This document shows, piece by piece, positions 5,578 to 7,673 of a stretch of 7,673 bases of DNA. Under the pieces are notes generated by a model. That model was not told the origin of the DNA, did no database searches, and saw only the letters and a program-made list of their open reading frames with translations. A program made the position numbers and the translations under genes. The stretch is from Anaerolineae bacterium (GTDB taxonomy: Bacteria; Chloroflexota; Anaerolineae; Anaerolineales; E44-bin32). The stretch lies in assembly GCA_030673735.1 (NCBI GenBank), contig DAOVIK010000067.1:1-7673 (forward strand), given 5' to 3'. How positions within the stretch are numbered: position 1 is the first letter of the stretch; each line of letters begins with the position of its first letter.

Positions 5578-6660
5578 TCAACCGCCGGTGTCTTGGTCGA
5601 CGACCGCGCGCCAGACGTCCAGCGCCGGCTTGGGTGTACCGTCGTGATGGCGCAGGGAGACCGATTCGAAGGCGGGATTGATCATCGGGCCGATGTCGTT
5701 GGGGAAGGACCAGACCGTGAAACCAAGATCGAGATCAGACGTCAGCTCGAAGAAGCGGCGCACGAAATCCGCTTGCTCACTCTCGCTGCCGCCGAACTCG
5801 GAATCGGGAGCAGTCGAAAGCGGCGCCGACGGCCAGCCGATCTCGCTGAAGGCGATGGGACGGTCGGTATGCTCAGCGATGGCGGTGTAGTAATCGTCGG
5901 GGACATCTGCCGGCGAGGTGTAGTCGAAGTACGGGTAGGTGGTGAACACCGCCAGATCCAGGCGCTCGCCGAACATGTCCAGCAGCTCCCAACGCGGCTG
6001 GCGTCCCTCGCTGGTGCCTGTCAGGTAGCCTGCCCCGCGCAGAGTCTCGAGCTGGAAGATCGTGAACACGAGCGTGCGAGGCGAGACGGCCTTGATCGCA
6101 TCATAGATGTCGCTATAGGCAGCGACGAATGCGGCGAAGCCCTGCGGATCGTGGTCGTAGTGGCGATTGATCTCGTTGCCCAGCGCCAGGTATGATGGCT
6201 GGTAATGCTCGGCGACGCTCACCGCGGTCTGCCTGAAGCGGGAGACCTGCTCCGTGTCCGTCCAGGTGATCGTGGTTTCAACTTCGCCGATAGCAGCGTC
6301 GCGGTAGGTTCCAAGGGCTACCAATGGGATGAAATCGTATTCTTCTGCGAAGCCGAACGCCGCATCGACCACTCCCGGAATCTCGCCCTCGGCCTCTTCC
6401 GAATCCGTCCATGAGGTGTAAACTCCGAGCAACTCACCTGTCTCGGGAAGGCTCTCGTAGAGGTTCAGCCAGTCCTCCTCCGATGAGTCGGGGAAGTTGG
6501 CCGGGATCAAGCCAGCTATGCCCATGTAGAAGCCCCGCGCTGGGGCTAGATCCATCGGGGTGGGCGAAGGTGCAGTGGCGGTGGGGATGGCCGTTTCCGG
6601 GCCGCCGCAGGCGAGCGCAGCCAGCATCAGGGCGATGATGGTTATGTGATGTCTTCTCAT
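5578..6660 (-). CDS. Lipoprotein glycoside hydrolase, TIM-barrel clan-A type (GH53/GH17-like)
   Basis: A 360-residue predicted lipoprotein. Residues 1-17 form a basic-then-hydrophobic signal (MRRHH, then IIALMLAALA) ending at Cys18 in ALAC, followed by a Pro/Thr/Ala linker to about residue 36. The mature part looks like a clan-A (beta/alpha)8 barrel. LALGNEIN at 158-165 supplies the acid/base Glu163 in the classic NE pair at the end of strand 4, FTTYPYFDY at 239-247 is the strand-6 Tyr region, and PIAFSEIGWPSA at 268-279 supplies the nucleophile Glu273 at strand 7. TVWSFPND at 315-322 is the strand-8 Trp region. Both catalytic acids are present, so activity on a beta-linked glycan outside the cell is likely; the substrate and exact family cannot be assigned. 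The ATG start has AGGAGG ten bases upstream. It lies 28 bases after the hydrolase-like gene on the same strand. Confidence 0.75.
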   Translation of the reverse strand: MRRHHITIIALMLAALACGGPETAIPTATAPSPTPMDLAPARGFYMGIAGLIPANFPDSSEEDWLNLYESLPETGELLGVYTSWTDSEEAEGEIPGVVDAAFGFAEEYDFIPLVALGTYRDAAIGEVETTITWTDTEQVSRFRQTAVSVAEHYQPSYLALGNEINRHYDHDPQGFAAFVAAYSDIYDAIKAVSPRTLVFTIFQLETLRGAGYLTGTSEGRQPRWELLDMFGERLDLAVFTTYPYFDYTSPADVPDDYYTAIAEHTDRPIAFSEIGWPSAPLSTAPDSEFGGSESEQADFVRRFFELTSDLDLGFTVWSFPNDIGPMINPAFESVSLRHHDGTPKPALDVWRAVVDQDTGG

Positions 6661-6670
6661 GGCTGTTTTT

Positions 6671-6676
6671 CCTCCT
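6671..6676 (-). promoter_or_regulatory. Shine-Dalgarno site of the lipoprotein hydrolase
   Basis: AGGAGG on the minus strand, ten bases before the ATG at 6660. It fills most of the 28-base gap after the upstream gene and supports one operon with independent initiation of the second gene. Confidence 0.7.
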
Positions 6677-6688
6677 GGCAGGTGGGGG

Positions 6689-7673
6689 TCAGTGCGCGGC
6701 TTGAATGAACACCGGCGTTATTCCAAGGTCGAAGGAAATCTCGCCGTCTATGGCGTCGATTGTGAAGCTCTCGGGCTCGGTTTCACCGACTTGGGTCGGG
6801 GTTAGGGTCAACGTGGCCAGATCGGCATCGATCCAAAGCGTGACGCCCACGGTGGGAGGTGGTTGCCCGGGAAGATACAGCTCTCCGTCGTCAAGCCACA
6901 GCACCCAGGTTGGACCGTCAGGAGTCTCGAAGCGATATCCCCAGATATGCTCTCCCAGTTCGAGCTTCTCGACGCTCAAGTAGTTTCCGATGGTATCCAT
7001 CATGAGCTTGAGGGCGTAGAAGGCGGGGCGTTCATGGCCCGCGGCGCGCGCCTGGCTCCACAAGTGACCGCTGTAGGGCAGGTCGCCTCCCGGCCTGGCT
7101 TCGGTGATAGTGGCGTCGGTCATACCCATGAACATCGAGCTTCCCATCATCGGAACCAGGGCCTTGTCGGCGGCAACCGCTCCCGTGGCCCAATCTTCGA
7201 GGTTTCCGATGTTGATGCCGACGATCCCTTCTCCCGCCGATACCACGATCTTCCTGACCAATCCGATGGCCATTTCCCCGCGCAGCCAAGCGGTAGCAAC
7301 GTCGTGATCCGCATCGGCCGGATCGGCGACGGAGCGCAGGAGAGCGATGACATCGTCGCGCGTTTCAGCGGTCGTCGGATGCGCGGGAACCGCGCCATAA
7401 CCCACCAGGCCGGACATGCTGAAGGCGTCGCCGATCCAGATCGGCACATCGCCGCAGCCATAGGCCTGCAATTGCTCCCGGATCCACGCCGTGGTGGGCG
7501 GGATTTCGCTGTAGTCGCCCAGGCTGTGGAAGTCGAGTACGTCGTAGGCGTCGCAAGCGGCGATCACGAGCAGGTTCTCTTCCAGCGTGCGGTTGATGCG
7601 GCTCACCCGCCATCGTCGCTCAATCTCGGCTGGATCTTGCGGCGCGCCGTCGAAGATGTCGATCAACAGCAGC
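6689..7673 (-). CDS. TIM-barrel glycoside-hydrolase-like protein, N-terminus beyond the right edge, catalytic Glu possibly lost
   Basis: The frame is open to the window edge; at least 327 residues are visible and the true start is probably outside (TTG at 7666 reads LIDIFDG in the middle of a strand and has no ribosome site). Counting from that TTG, AYDVLDFHSLGDYSEIP at 40-56 resembles the strand-6 D-x-H region of clan-A hydrolases. VPIWIGDAF at 74-82 resembles the strand-7 end, where an IW-x-TE glutamate is expected but Asp80 is found. GIVGININIG-like sequence at 147-155 (GIVGINIGNL) matches strand 8. From about residue 235 a separate beta-rich domain begins (WGYRF, TWVLWLDDGE, then alternating strands to the end), as in the C-terminal beta-sandwich of such enzymes. 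The substrate is unknown. It is followed on the same strand by the lipoprotein hydrolase, which suggests a shared glycan target. The fold call is tentative; no residue proves activity. Confidence 0.55.
   Translation of the reverse strand, partial: LLLIDIFDGAPQDPAEIERRWRVSRINRTLEENLLVIAACDAYDVLDFHSLGDYSEIPPTTAWIREQLQAYGCGDVPIWIGDAFSMSGLVGYGAVPAHPTTAETRDDVIALLRSVADPADADHDVATAWLRGEMAIGLVRKIVVSAGEGIVGINIGNLEDWATGAVAADKALVPMMGSSMFMGMTDATITEARPGGDLPYSGHLWSQARAAGHERPAFYALKLMMDTIGNYLSVEKLELGEHIWGYRFETPDGPTWVLWLDDGELYLPGQPPPTVGVTLWIDADLATLTLTPTQVGETEPESFTIDAIDGEISFDLGITPVFIQAAH

Noticed and set aside
5500..6195. Plus-strand open frame opposite the lipoprotein hydrolase
   Set aside because: Arg/Glu/Val-rich composition typical of antisense reading; the minus-strand protein has a signal peptide, lipobox and catalytic motifs.

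Overview
The window is a GC-rich, gene-dense bacterial chromosome segment with eight protein genes, two of them cut by the window edges. I suspect Chloroflexota (Anaerolineae-like). The grounds are the pairing of a GNAT protein with a long C-terminal extension and a MenC-like enolase, GTG starts behind strong AGGAGG sites, and a lipoprotein whose lipobox is followed by a Thr/Pro/Ala-rich linker. This is inference from style, not from a marker gene.

Layout. At the left edge, the 5' third of fabF (fatty-acid elongation) runs on the minus strand. It is divergent, across a 145-bp spacer with an 11-bp-arm dyad, from a plus-strand operon of three genes: an SDR-type NAD(P)-binding protein, a GNAT acyltransferase, and a MenC/N-succinylamino-acid racemase. 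Each junction in this operon is a TGATG stop/start overlap, which suggests tight translational coupling. The operon converges on a minus-strand operon that reads, in transcription order, udk (uridine kinase), cyclophilin peptidyl-prolyl isomerase, and a VTT-domain membrane protein. The udk start has a TATAAT box only six bases upstream, so its mRNA is probably leaderless. Upstream of udk is a noncoding stretch of about 340 bp with a perfect 16-bp inverted repeat. Beyond it, a second minus-strand pair encodes a TIM-barrel glycoside-hydrolase-like protein running off the right edge and a lipoprotein glycoside hydrolase of clan-A type.

How the genes may work together. The GNAT plus racemase pair matches the logic of the pathway known from Geobacillus kaustophilus, in which a D-amino acid is N-succinylated, racemised as the N-succinyl derivative, and then desuccinylated to the L-amino acid. 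The first two steps would be encoded here; no desuccinylase is visible. The racemase keeps all five catalytic and metal residues and the KxxR arginine associated with racemase activity. The SDR is a possible third, undescribed member of the module. The other operons look like housekeeping genes (nucleotide salvage, protein folding, membrane) and a cell-surface glycan-acting pair. The most interesting points are the SDR-GNAT-racemase operon, the inverted repeat, the leaderless udk promoter, and the apparent loss of the nucleophile Glu in the right-edge hydrolase-like protein.
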